64,000 nucleotides of DNA from Pedobacter cryoconitis. GTDB taxonomy: Bacteria > Bacteroidota > Bacteroidia > Sphingobacteriales > Sphingobacteriaceae. The DNA lies in NCBI RefSeq assembly GCF_014207135.1, contig NZ_JACHCC010000001.1, positions 248,001-312,000 on the forward strand. Direction: 5' to 3'. Positions 1 through 8,978 of the stretch are shown in pieces. Position numbers and translations under genes: made by a program. The first letter of the stretch is position 1. Every line of letters begins with the position of its first letter. The notes under the pieces were generated by a model. It was not told the DNA's origin and did no database searches. It saw nothing but the letters and a program-made list of their open reading frames with translations.

Positions 1-1
1 A

Positions 2-3000
2 ATTGGAATGTCCTGTGTCTTCCCTGGTGCGGGAGACCTGGATACGTTCTGGAAAAATATAATCAATAAGGTTGATTCCACGCAGGTTGTACCTGTAGAC
101 CGTATCGATCCTGTTCATTTTGATAAAAATACTACAGGCGTAGATCGTTTCTATTGTAACAGAGGCGGGTTCATCCCTGATTATAATTTTGATCCTCAAC
201 GTTTCGGTATACTTCCGGTAGCGGTAGAAGGGACAGAACCTGATCATCTGCTTACGCTCGATTTAGTTTATAAAGCGCTCGAAGATGCCGGTGTATTTGA
301 TAAGGGTACCTCACTGGAAAAGACAGGTATCATTATTGGAAAAGGTAATTATGCCGGTCCGGGAGCAACCAGGGCAATTGAGATTGTAAGAACCGGAGAA
401 CAGATCGCTGCTGTATTGAAAGATCTGCTGCCTGATCTGGGAACTGAAGATATAGAAAAAGTAAAACATGAATTCCAGAAGCGTAAAGGGCGTTTTGGCC
501 CCGATACAGCTATGGGACTAATACCAAACCTGGTAGCTTCACTGGTCGCAAACCGCTTGAACCTGGGTGGAGTCGCTTTTACACTTGATGCTGCCTGTGC
601 CAGTTCGTTGATAGCTATTGATCATGCAGTACAGGAGCTGAATAGCGGACGTTGCAATATGGTTATTGCCGGAGGCGTACATGTTGGTCAGAATGCAGCC
701 TTTTGGAGTATATTCTCCAATTTAGGTGCTTTATCAAAGCAGGAAAGGATAAAACCATTTGATAACCAGGCAGACGGCCTGATTATCGGAGAGGGCTGCG
801 GTTTTGTAGTTTTAAAACGGCTGGAAGATGCTATTCAGGATAAAGACCGGATTTATGCAGTAGTTAAAGGAGTAGGGGTCAGCAGTGATGGTAGCGGAAC
901 AAGTGTGATGAGCCCGTCTGTAAAAGGTCAGCTCAGAGCGATTGAACAGGCCTGGGAAAATGCTGATGTTTCTCCGGGAACTATCGGTTACGTGGAAGCA
1001 CATGGTACAGGTACACCATTAGGAGATAAGACAGAAATTGAAACACTTACCCGGTTTTTTGGCTATAACGCGGATCTCCCTAAAGCGGGTATCGGAAGCG
1101 TAAAATCGAATATAGGGCATGCTATGCCTGCTGCGGGAATTGCCGGGTTGATTAAAACCTGTCTGGCGTTGTACCATGACATATTACCTCCAACTTTACA
1201 TTGTGATAATCCATTAGCTCAACTCGAAAAAACACGGTTTGCTGCAGTACAGGAATCCTCGGGATGGACAGCGTCAGGTTTACCGAAAATTGCAGGGGTA
1301 AATGCTTTTGGCTTTGGGGGGATCAATGCACACGTAGTTCTGGAAGGGTTTAATACGCCAAAGAGGGATGAGGTTTTATTGCTTGCGCGTGCAACTCATG
1401 AAGAACTGTTAGCTGCTCTGGAAAATCATGACTATAACCCGGGCAACGGAAATTATCGCATTGCGTTATTTGATCCTACACCTGAAAGAATAAAAAAGGC
1501 TATTAAAATTGCTGCCAAAAATACACCATGGCGTAATAAACAAGATATCTGGTATACAAATACCCCTCTGATCAGTAATGGTGGGAAAGTAGCATTTGTG
1601 TTTCCCGGGCTCGACGGACTGGCTGGTGGTGAGGTTTTAAGTGTAGCTGATTATTTTAAGCTGGAAGACGATCATCAGGTTGAAGCTGATGGATTGTTAA
1701 ATGAAGCCTTAAAAACACTGAATAAAAGTAGTGTACTGGATAAGGCACTTAAACAATTGGGAATCTGGCCTGATATGAATGCCGGACATAGTCTGGGAGA
1801 ATGGCTTGCCGCAAGATCTTCTGAACTTGCAGAAGAGAGTTCAGTATTACAATTACTTAAAGTCCTGAATCCTGAGACATTTGAACTGAAAGATTCCAGG
1901 TTTATCGCTGTTGGCTGCGGTATTGAACAGCTTTTGCCAGTTATTGCCGATATTAATAATCTCTACCTGTCTAATGATAACTGCCCTCAGCAGGTAATCC
2001 TTTGTGGAAGTAAGGCTGCTCTGGAGGAGCTGACTCCTATTTTAAAGGCCAGGCAGATTTTTCATCAGATCCTTCCTTTTCAATCTGGATTTCACTCTCC
2101 TTTTATTGCTGATAAACTGGAAGTTATCCTGGAGGGTATGCGTGATATGCAATTCCGTAAAACAACTATTCCACTTTGGTCGGCTACAACTCTAGCGCTT
2201 TATCCTGAAGGTTTTGAGGCGATCAGACAATTGAGTGCAGAGCATTTGATTAAACCTGTACGTTTCAGGGAGCTGACAGAGAAGTTATATGAGGAAGGAG
2301 CAAGGGTATTTATACAAATAGGATCCGGAGGTTTGATCGGCTTTATTGATGATACTCTTAAAGGAAAAACCTTTAGTACGATTTCTTCAAATGTACCAAT
2401 CAGGTCGGGAATAACTCAGTTACAGCGAGTAATTGCTGCTTTGTTCATTGAAGGGAAGGAAACAGGAATGGCCTTTATGGGAAGTAAGAGAACCAGTCAG
2501 ATCATCGAAGGTAAAGGGATTAAACTTCAGCTTGGTCTGCCTGTGATTACCCAGCTGGATACGCTTAAAGAACTGGCTGGCAAATCGCAACCAGCTGTAT
2601 ATACTGAGAATTTACTGCAGGATGTGGCTGATCCTGTGATGAGAGCATTTAATGAAAATATGCTGGAAATGAATGCAATCCAGACCGAGATACAAAATTT
2701 GTTTAAAACAAGAGTTTTAAGACCACAGAATTATCCCATAATCCCAGCAGTTTCAACTCCGGTTAAACGTTTTCCATTTTCAAAACAGCTGGATATTACA
2801 TTAGAAAACTGTCCCTATTTAAGGGATCATGCACTGTTAAGACAACCCAAAGACTGGCATTGTGTGGATGATATGGATCCGGTAATTCCGATGACAATGA
2901 TTTTTGAATTGTTTGGAGAGATTGCTGCAGAACAGTCATCTGGAGAGCAGGTGCAGAAAATATTAAATATCAAAGTATTTCAATGGATGAATGTAATCAA

Positions 3001-4213
3001 GCCTTTCCGTGAAACCATAACAGGTGAATGGAAAGACCAGCAAAGGGTATATCTTAATCTGGAGCGTTATGCAAATGCTGAAGTTATTTTATCAGAAAAA
3101 TTGGCAGTTCCATCTCAAAGACTGTTTGATATAGGTGAAATTCTGAATATAGACCGGAGTCCGGAACAGATTTATGAGAATCATATGTTCCATGGGCCAG
3201 GTTATCAGGGAATAAAGTCATTGAAAGCTGTGGGCAAAAATGGGATCACCGGTGTTATTACTGGGGCTGCCGGAAAAGGTTCGCTCCTGGATAATGCAGG
3301 GCAGCTTTTTGGACTGTGGCTGCAACTGATTCTAACTAAGGATCGAATTGCTTTTCCAGTGAAAATACAGGAAATAGAGTTTTTTGAAGATATGAATGAT
3401 CAGCATGGGGAGTTTGAATGTACCTGTATGCTGACAGATATGAACGAAGAATTTGCTACTGGTGATTTTATCATTAAACGTGATAACCGTATCTGGGCAA
3501 TTATTTCTGGCTGGCAAAACAGAAGGCTTGAAATAGATGATGCATTGTGGAGTGTATCGATGTCGCCTTTACACAACCGTCTGTCAAAAGAAATCGCTCC
3601 TGGTATTTTTATGTTTCACAATGCCTATTCAAGGGTTGTTTCCTGGGATTTTATTCTGAAACGATATTTTGACCAGGAGGAGAAAAAACATCATAATTCA
3701 TTGTTGCCAAATAAGCGTAAAACCTGGATTATCAGTCGGGTGGCTGTAAAAGATGCGGTAAGAAACCTGCTTCACAATGAAAAACAACATGCCTGTTATC
3801 CGATCACTTTTGGGGTGAAATCGGATGAATTGCAAAAACCCTATCTCTACGGAAGTCAGACAGCAGATATCCATATATCTATTGCACATAAAGGAACTGA
3901 TGCCGTAGGGATCGCCCAGTTTTACAGACCTGTTGGAATTGATATTGAGATTATCGAAGAACGGAGCGCAGGCTTTTTTGAACTGGCATTTGCAGATACA
4001 GAGATGGCCTTATTAGAGGGACTGGATAAAGCTGAATGGGCTACCAGATTCTGGACAGCGAAAGAAGCTTATGGTAAATACCTGGGAAAGGGTTTACAGG
4101 GTAATCCTAAGGCTTATGTTGTAGAAGAGATCAGGGGTGAAGAATTACGAATCAAAGACATATTTATAAAAACCATTAAACACCATAATTATATAATCGG
4201 ATGGACGCAATAG
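2..4213 (+). CDS. Iterative type I polyketide synthase, KS-AT-DH-PPTase (5' partial)
   Basis: Large polyketide/fatty-acid-like synthase. The frame is open to the left edge and reads I-G before the first ATG at 8, as in the usual KS opening, so a few N-terminal residues lie outside. Numbering from that ATG: the ketosynthase has Cys197 (DAACASS), His332 (EAHGTGT) and His371 (NIGHA). The acyltransferase has Ser595 (GHSLGEW) and His696 (FHSPF). The dehydratase-like hot-dog region has His941 (LRDHALL), an FHGPGYQG motif and Asp1095. A C-terminal Sfp-type phosphopantetheinyl transferase has GIDIE (Asp1312) and WTAKEAYGK (Lys1352). No ketoreductase, enoylreductase or internal ACP is visible. The order resembles enediyne PKSE without its ACP and KR. 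It overlaps the free ACP gene by 13 nt, so the two are probably coupled. The product is unknown. Confidence 0.9.
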   Translation: MGMSCVFPGAGDLDTFWKNIINKVDSTQVVPVDRIDPVHFDKNTTGVDRFYCNRGGFIPDYNFDPQRFGILPVAVEGTEPDHLLTLDLVYKALEDAGVFDKGTSLEKTGIIIGKGNYAGPGATRAIEIVRTGEQIAAVLKDLLPDLGTEDIEKVKHEFQKRKGRFGPDTAMGLIPNLVASLVANRLNLGGVAFTLDAACASSLIAIDHAVQELNSGRCNMVIAGGVHVGQNAAFWSIFSNLGALSKQERIKPFDNQADGLIIGEGCGFVVLKRLEDAIQDKDRIYAVVKGVGVSSDGSGTSVMSPSVKGQLRAIEQAWENADVSPGTIGYVEAHGTGTPLGDKTEIETLTRFFGYNADLPKAGIGSVKSNIGHAMPAAGIAGLIKTCLALYHDILPPTLHCDNPLAQLEKTRFAAVQESSGWTASGLPKIAGVNAFGFGGINAHVVLEGFNTPKRDEVLLLARATHEELLAALENHDYNPGNGNYRIALFDPTPERIKKAIKIAAKNTPWRNKQDIWYTNTPLISNGGKVAFVFPGLDGLAGGEVLSVADYFKLEDDHQVEADGLLNEALKTLNKSSVLDKALKQLGIWPDMNAGHSLGEWLAARSSELAEESSVLQLLKVLNPETFELKDSRFIAVGCGIEQLLPVIADINNLYLSNDNCPQQVILCGSKAALEELTPILKARQIFHQILPFQSGFHSPFIADKLEVILEGMRDMQFRKTTIPLWSATTLALYPEGFEAIRQLSAEHLIKPVRFRELTEKLYEEGARVFIQIGSGGLIGFIDDTLKGKTFSTISSNVPIRSGITQLQRVIAALFIEGKETGMAFMGSKRTSQIIEGKGIKLQLGLPVITQLDTLKELAGKSQPAVYTENLLQDVADPVMRAFNENMLEMNAIQTEIQNLFKTRVLRPQNYPIIPAVSTPVKRFPFSKQLDITLENCPYLRDHALLRQPKDWHCVDDMDPVIPMTMIFELFGEIAAEQSSGEQVQKILNIKVFQWMNVIKPFRETITGEWKDQQRVYLNLERYANAEVILSEKLAVPSQRLFDIGEILNIDRSPEQIYENHMFHGPGYQGIKSLKAVGKNGITGVITGAAGKGSLLDNAGQLFGLWLQLILTKDRIAFPVKIQEIEFFEDMNDQHGEFECTCMLTDMNEEFATGDFIIKRDNRIWAIISGWQNRRLEIDDALWSVSMSPLHNRLSKEIAPGIFMFHNAYSRVVSWDFILKRYFDQEEKKHHNSLLPNKRKTWIISRVAVKDAVRNLLHNEKQHACYPITFGVKSDELQKPYLYGSQTADIHISIAHKGTDAVGIAQFYRPVGIDIEIIEERSAGFFELAFADTEMALLEGLDKAEWATRFWTAKEAYGKYLGKGLQGNPKAYVVEEIRGEELRIKDIFIKTIKHHNYIIGWTQ

Positions 4214-4509
4214 TAAAAACTTCAAAATTGAATAACGACGAGATCTTTGGTTTGATGAAACAATTCATTACTGAAGTAATAGGGGAAGAATTTGTGGAAG
4301 AAATGGATATTACACCTCAAAGTTCTTTTACTAAAGACCTTGAAATGGATAGTATAGAAATTGTTTCCTTCTCTGAAAAGATAAAAGCACACTTTGGTGA
4401 GCAGATAGATTTTACAGGATGGTTATCTGCTATGGATCTTGATCAGCTGATTAATTTAAATCTGGAAATGATCATCAATTATATACAGGAATGCCAGTCA
4501 TCAAAGTAA
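4201..4509 (+). CDS. Acyl carrier protein
   Basis: A 102-residue discrete acyl carrier protein. The phosphopantetheine attachment motif is D-L-E-M-D-S with Ser51, followed by helix II (IEIVSFSEKI), as in the ACP four-helix fold. Its start lies inside the 3' end of the polyketide synthase (13-nt overlap) and its end overlaps the hydrolase gene by 19 nt, so all three are likely translated together. Because the synthase lacks an internal ACP and carries its own phosphopantetheinyl transferase, this is the obvious carrier for the growing chain and the likely target of that domain. The partner assignment is an inference from context. Confidence 0.88.
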   Translation: MDAIVKTSKLNNDEIFGLMKQFITEVIGEEFVEEMDITPQSSFTKDLEMDSIEIVSFSEKIKAHFGEQIDFTGWLSAMDLDQLINLNLEMIINYIQECQSSK

Positions 4510-5252
4510 ATAACAGGGATGTACATATTCAGGAATTGAATAAGGGTGCAGCAGAAACTGTACTGCTTGTTCATGGGATGTTCAGTAACCTGTCTGTTTA
4601 TTATTTCAATATTGCACCAGTACTGGCAGAACATTTTCATGTCGTGATGTACGATCTGAAAAGCCATGGGATGAGTGAACGTGTACTGGATGGGTATGAT
4701 CTCGACAGCATGACCGATGATCTTTATGCTTTGATGGATGTTCTTAATTTAGATAAAGTGCATCTGGCCGGCTATAGTTTCGGTGGCCTGATAGCCTTGA
4801 AAATGGCGATGCGTTTTCCTCAGAAACTCAGGAAACTGGTTATTATAGAAGCCCCAGACCCAAGTGATGCCCGTACCCGTGGTATTATTGAAGAATACAG
4901 TCGTGAATTCCTGGAACATTATGTAGCCAATTTTACGGATACAACTAAAGTGAAGATGGGTAAAAGACAGATGGAACGTAACCACCGGATGTATGAATAC
5001 CTGTTTTATCAGACTAGTATCAAACAGGATATGATCCGTGAGAGTGGTTTTTTTAAGGAGACTGAAATTAATGCGGTCAAGAAGGATACGTTATTGTTGT
5101 ACGGGGCATCCTCTAATTGCCTGCAAGCTGGTAAACAGTTGAATAAAATGATCCATAGATCAGATTTAATCCCTCTGGAAGGAGACCACAACATCCCGAT
5201 TCAGGAACCTGTGATGATAGCGGAGATTGTCTCCAGTTTTTTTAAGAATTAA
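4491..5252 (+). CDS. Alpha/beta hydrolase (putative thioesterase or acyl-releasing enzyme)
   Basis: A 253-residue alpha/beta-hydrolase. The oxyanion segment is HGMF (about residue 29), the nucleophile elbow is G-Y-S-F-G with Ser96, and the catalytic His is in G-D-H-N-I near residue 238, with a probable Asp/Glu acid between. There is no signal peptide, so it should be cytoplasmic. It sits directly after the ACP (19-nt overlap) and 10 nt before a glycosyltransferase gene. A role in releasing or editing the ACP-bound chain is plausible, but the fold alone does not separate a thioesterase from an esterase or lipase. Confidence 0.8.
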   Translation: MPVIKVNNRDVHIQELNKGAAETVLLVHGMFSNLSVYYFNIAPVLAEHFHVVMYDLKSHGMSERVLDGYDLDSMTDDLYALMDVLNLDKVHLAGYSFGGLIALKMAMRFPQKLRKLVIIEAPDPSDARTRGIIEEYSREFLEHYVANFTDTTKVKMGKRQMERNHRMYEYLFYQTSIKQDMIRESGFFKETEINAVKKDTLLLYGASSNCLQAGKQLNKMIHRSDLIPLEGDHNIPIQEPVMIAEIVSSFFKN

Positions 5253-5262
5253 ATAAATCGCA

Positions 5263-6468
5263 ATGGCAAAGTTTGTATTTATAGTGCCTCCTTTAACCGG
5301 TCATATTAACCCCACTTTAAGTATGGGAGCCGTTTTGATTCATCGTGGTCATCAGGTGGGCTGGATTACACTTGACCCTGATTTAGGAGCTAAATTGCCC
5401 GAAGGTGGAGAATTGCTGCTTATCAGATATAACGAAAGTGATCAGCAGAAACAGGATAGTGAGCAATATCTTGACATCATTACCAAAAAGATTGTTTATG
5501 GTATTGACAGTATCAAATTTTTATATGAAGAGGTCCTGATCCCTTTAAACCGTCATAGTTACGAAGGTATTGCAGGCTGGCTGGAAAAGTATAAACCTGA
5601 TCTGGTAATTACAGATCATCAGATGTTTGCAGGTGCTATAGCTGCGGTAAATCAAAAACTGCCTTATGTAACTTCAGTAACTGCACCGGCAGCTATAAAA
5701 ATAATGGATGAATTACCCAAAGTGCATGAGTGGGAGGTCAATCAGATTATTGCTTTACAGGAGGAATTCGGAGTTACTAAATCAACTTCGATAGCCTGTT
5801 CAGGTTTACTGACTATGGTATTGACTTCAAAGGAGTTTTTTGGAGAACTTGAATTAGCCCCAAATTATCATTTTGTTGGACCTGTAATTAACCGAAGGGT
5901 TATAAAAACTGAATTTAACTGGGATTTATTACATAAAAATAACAGACCAAAAATATTGGTCAGTATCGGAACTACTTTCGATCATGAGCATAAGAAGAAC
6001 TTTTTTGCAAAGGTAATAGCAGCTTTTGGTCAGCAAAACATGACTGTAGTAGTGGTTTCAGATCCTTCTCTTTTCGACGTCTGGCCTGATAATTTTATAG
6101 TGCAGCGTATGGTTCCTCAACTGGAATTGTTGCCCAGCCTGGACGCAGTAGTTTGTCATGGAGGTCATAATACAGTTTGTGAAACTTTGATCAATGGCCT
6201 ACCGATGGTCGTGATTCCAATTGCCTATGATCAGTCACATGTAGCTGGCCGGGTAGTACGGGTTGGTGCAGGGTTAAGATTGAATTTTAACCGTTTCAAA
6301 GCTAACCATCTTCTGGAGGCTGTTCTGCAAATTCTGGAAGACCCTGTTTTTAAAGCTTCGGCAATGAAGATTAAACAATCTTTTCTGGATGCAGGCGGTA
6401 CAGAAATGGCTGCCACTTTGCTGGAAAAGTTTAGTGTCAATGAACCTTTAGAATTATCAAATAGCTAA
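5263..6468 (+). CDS. MGT-family (GT1) glycosyltransferase, copy 1
   Basis: A 401-residue GT-B glycosyltransferase of the macrolide/UDP-glucuronosyl type, the group that also holds zeaxanthin glucosyltransferase. The N-terminal acceptor domain starts with a Rossmann strand and a GHINP motif whose His14 is the expected base. The C-terminal donor domain carries the family signature, C-H-G-G-x-N-T at 298-304, then GLP and the terminal D323-Q324 that normally holds the sugar. It probably transfers a hexose to the polyketide or lipid acceptor made by the upstream genes. It is followed after 10 nt by a close paralogue. Donor and acceptor are not readable from the sequence. Confidence 0.87.
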   Translation: MAKFVFIVPPLTGHINPTLSMGAVLIHRGHQVGWITLDPDLGAKLPEGGELLLIRYNESDQQKQDSEQYLDIITKKIVYGIDSIKFLYEEVLIPLNRHSYEGIAGWLEKYKPDLVITDHQMFAGAIAAVNQKLPYVTSVTAPAAIKIMDELPKVHEWEVNQIIALQEEFGVTKSTSIACSGLLTMVLTSKEFFGELELAPNYHFVGPVINRRVIKTEFNWDLLHKNNRPKILVSIGTTFDHEHKKNFFAKVIAAFGQQNMTVVVVSDPSLFDVWPDNFIVQRMVPQLELLPSLDAVVCHGGHNTVCETLINGLPMVVIPIAYDQSHVAGRVVRVGAGLRLNFNRFKANHLLEAVLQILEDPVFKASAMKIKQSFLDAGGTEMAATLLEKFSVNEPLELSNS

Positions 6469-6478
6469 AACAGGAATT

Positions 6479-7684
6479 ATGTCAAGATTTTTATTCGTTG
6501 TACCACCTTTTTTTGGTCATATCAGTCCTACATTGAGTATAGGATCCAGTTTAATCGCCCGGGGGCATCAAGTAAAATGGTTGGGAATCACACCGCTTGA
6601 CAGCAAACATATACCAGAGGGAGGGGAGTTTATTTATCCTGAGGCCGATCTAGTGGAATACCAGGAAGAAATCAGCCGTATATTAAAACGTCAGGATGAT
6701 GGTCCTTCATGTTCCGGCCCTGAAGTCATGAAACTGGCACTGGAAGAGACCTATGTGCCTTTTGCACGCATCATGATGAAGGGACTGAGTAATTTTGTAG
6801 ATGACTGGAAACCTGATGTTATAGTCAATGACTGTATCACTTTTGCAGGGGCTCTTTGTGCTAAGCTAAAGGGAATCCCTTCGGTAACAACTACGCCGGT
6901 ACCTCCGGATGTAATGGGAGATACAGCGAATAGTGCACCTAAGATTTTTGAATGGCAGCAGCAACTGATTAAAGCTTTGCAGGAAGAACTAGGCCTGTAC
7001 GAAGAGGAAATATATATCCATTCCAATAAGCTTAATCTGGTTTTTACCTCTCAGGCTTTTGCAGGGTTTGAAGAAACTCCTGCGCATATGAAATTTGTCG
7101 GGCCAGTGAAAGGTAGACCTAACCATGCTGCTTTTGACTGGGAGAGGCTGGCAGCAGCTAAGACACCTAAAGTATTTGTTTCCTTAGGGACTTTACTGGT
7201 AGATATAAGAAAAGCATTTTTTCAGAAACTGATCGATGCATTTGCAGAGGAACCGGTTACTATTATTGCGGCTACAAATCCGGATATTTTTGAGCAATGG
7301 CCAGATAATTTTATTGTCAATGGTTTTGTTCCCCAATCAGAATTGATGCCGCATATGGATGCTGTAATTTGTCATGGCGGTTTTAATACAGTTAATGACA
7401 CGTTTACAAATGGCCTGCCGATGTTGATTACACCGATTGCTTATGATCATTTTCATACGGCAAAACTGATTGTAAGTGCGGGTTGTGGGATTAGCATCCG
7501 TTATAAAAGGCTGAAAATTGAGGACTTAAAAAACAGCGTTTTTGAATTGCTGGAGAATCCAGTGTATCGTCATGCCGCATTAAAAATAAAAGAAACTTTT
7601 ATTGCTGCCGGAGGAAATGATAAGGCGGTGCAGTTACTGGAAGATTTTGCTGAAGCTGAACAATTGCTGGAGAAACAGAATTAA
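6479..7684 (+). CDS. MGT-family (GT1) glycosyltransferase, copy 2
   Basis: A paralogue of the gene just upstream, with the same length of 401 residues and the same opening (VPPxxGHI, His14). The donor signature C-H-G-G-F-N-T is kept, but where copy 1 has C-E-T and D-Q this copy has N-D-T and D-H. The terminal Gln that contacts the donor sugar in this family is therefore changed, which suggests a different donor specificity. The tandem arrangement, 10 nt apart, points to a product carrying two sugars or two alternative glycosylations. It is probably in the same transcript as the synthase. Confidence 0.86.
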   Translation: MSRFLFVVPPFFGHISPTLSIGSSLIARGHQVKWLGITPLDSKHIPEGGEFIYPEADLVEYQEEISRILKRQDDGPSCSGPEVMKLALEETYVPFARIMMKGLSNFVDDWKPDVIVNDCITFAGALCAKLKGIPSVTTTPVPPDVMGDTANSAPKIFEWQQQLIKALQEELGLYEEEIYIHSNKLNLVFTSQAFAGFEETPAHMKFVGPVKGRPNHAAFDWERLAAAKTPKVFVSLGTLLVDIRKAFFQKLIDAFAEEPVTIIAATNPDIFEQWPDNFIVNGFVPQSELMPHMDAVICHGGFNTVNDTFTNGLPMLITPIAYDHFHTAKLIVSAGCGISIRYKRLKIEDLKNSVFELLENPVYRHAALKIKETFIAAGGNDKAVQLLEDFAEAEQLLEKQN

Positions 7685-7696
7685 GACCGGCGGATT

Positions 7697-8974
7697 ATGA
7701 AAAGAAAATTACTATTTGGGGAAAGAATGCTGCATGGCGACGGGAATACGCCTTTCAATAGCGTAATCCCGGTCAGGATCCGTGGCGATTTTTCAGCTGC
7801 GGCATTAAATCATGCCCTGGTCAGATTGCAGCAAAAGCATCCTTTATTGAATGCATTTATCGAAAATGACGAGACGAACCGTCCCTGGTTTGCTGTCGAT
7901 AAAGACCGTCCGGTCAGGATCCCTGTAAGAGTAATTCCAAGGTATAGTGATTCTGACCAGGAAGTAGAAACAGTTAGAGAATGGTTAACCCCTTTTGATA
8001 CTGCTAAGGGGCCTATGTTGCGTATCGTATGGATTAAAGGAGGTGGGGTTTCTGATTTGCTGATGGTCATTCATCACTGTCTTTGTGATGGTGGTTCTGC
8101 GATGTCTATTTTAGCGGCATTGTTGGAATTGCTGGATGATGGTGATGCTAATATTGGTCAGGAGACCCCTATTAAAGGGATGACCGATATTGTTCCTGTT
8201 GATATTCTCGAAGATAAGAGGAAAGTTTTGAAAGCCAGGTTTATCGGTTATGTTGCAACCCTGGCATTATGGATCATTCCTGTTAACAAAAAGGCTGTAG
8301 ACAGGCAGAACGATTATCTTATTCAGTGGTCTGTTGACTCAGATAAGCTGGCAGCCCTTTCCAGATTTTGTAAAAATTCGGGTGTCACTATAAACACGTT
8401 TTTTTGTACAGCATTATTACAGGCTTTCAAGGAAGTCAGAAAGGATAAAGCGCATAATAAAGTTTCCTGCCCGGTTGATATCCGCAGGTTTAATCCAAAA
8501 ATAAAGAGGGACCATATTTTTGCTTTTGGTTTAATGTTCGTAGTCAGTGCCTATCCTAAACTTGATTTTATCAGTAATGTAAAGGCTATACAGAAAGACA
8601 TTAAAGAGAAAATGAAGAAACTAAATCCTTATCTGCTGATGATGGTGCTGGAAAATGCCCATCCGGTACTGGAGAAGTTCACCCGTTTTCTGAAGTATGG
8701 AAAATCAAGTAATGACTGCATGTTTTCTAATCTGGGTAATCTGACCATTCCTTACCAGTATAATACGTTCGAACTGGAAATGATCAATAGTCCTTCTGTT
8801 ATTGGTCCATTGGGTAATACAACCTCCTTAGTTATTTCGACTTACCGTGGCCAGATGAGTTTATCTCTGGTAGGCAGCGAAGGTTATTTACCTTATGCAG
8901 ATGCTCAGGCAATACAACATAAATTAATGTCAATCCTTGAAGAACAATTAATCACCAGATTAGAACCAGCTTAG
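7697..8974 (+). CDS. Condensation-fold acyltransferase (PapA/WS-like), copy 1
   Basis: A 425-residue protein of the CoA-dependent acyltransferase/condensation-domain superfamily. The catalytic motif is intact as H-H-C-L-C-D-G at 126-132, with His127 the expected base. The stretch LQQKHPLL near residue 45 and a later S-N-L-G-N segment also match this fold, which is shared with mycobacterial PapA enzymes and wax ester synthases. A single condensation-like domain without adenylation or carrier domains fits O- or N-acylation of a finished molecule. It lies 12 nt after the second glycosyltransferase, so acylation of the glycosylated product is a reasonable inference. Confidence 0.8.
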   Translation: MKRKLLFGERMLHGDGNTPFNSVIPVRIRGDFSAAALNHALVRLQQKHPLLNAFIENDETNRPWFAVDKDRPVRIPVRVIPRYSDSDQEVETVREWLTPFDTAKGPMLRIVWIKGGGVSDLLMVIHHCLCDGGSAMSILAALLELLDDGDANIGQETPIKGMTDIVPVDILEDKRKVLKARFIGYVATLALWIIPVNKKAVDRQNDYLIQWSVDSDKLAALSRFCKNSGVTINTFFCTALLQAFKEVRKDKAHNKVSCPVDIRRFNPKIKRDHIFAFGLMFVVSAYPKLDFISNVKAIQKDIKEKMKKLNPYLLMMVLENAHPVLEKFTRFLKYGKSSNDCMFSNLGNLTIPYQYNTFELEMINSPSVIGPLGNTTSLVISTYRGQMSLSLVGSEGYLPYADAQAIQHKLMSILEEQLITRLEPA

Positions 8975-8978
8975 TATC

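Noticed and set aside
812..1003. Antisense open frame inside the ketosynthase region
   Set aside because: Shadow of a conserved coding strand with no motif or start context; the same applies to other antisense frames inside large genes.
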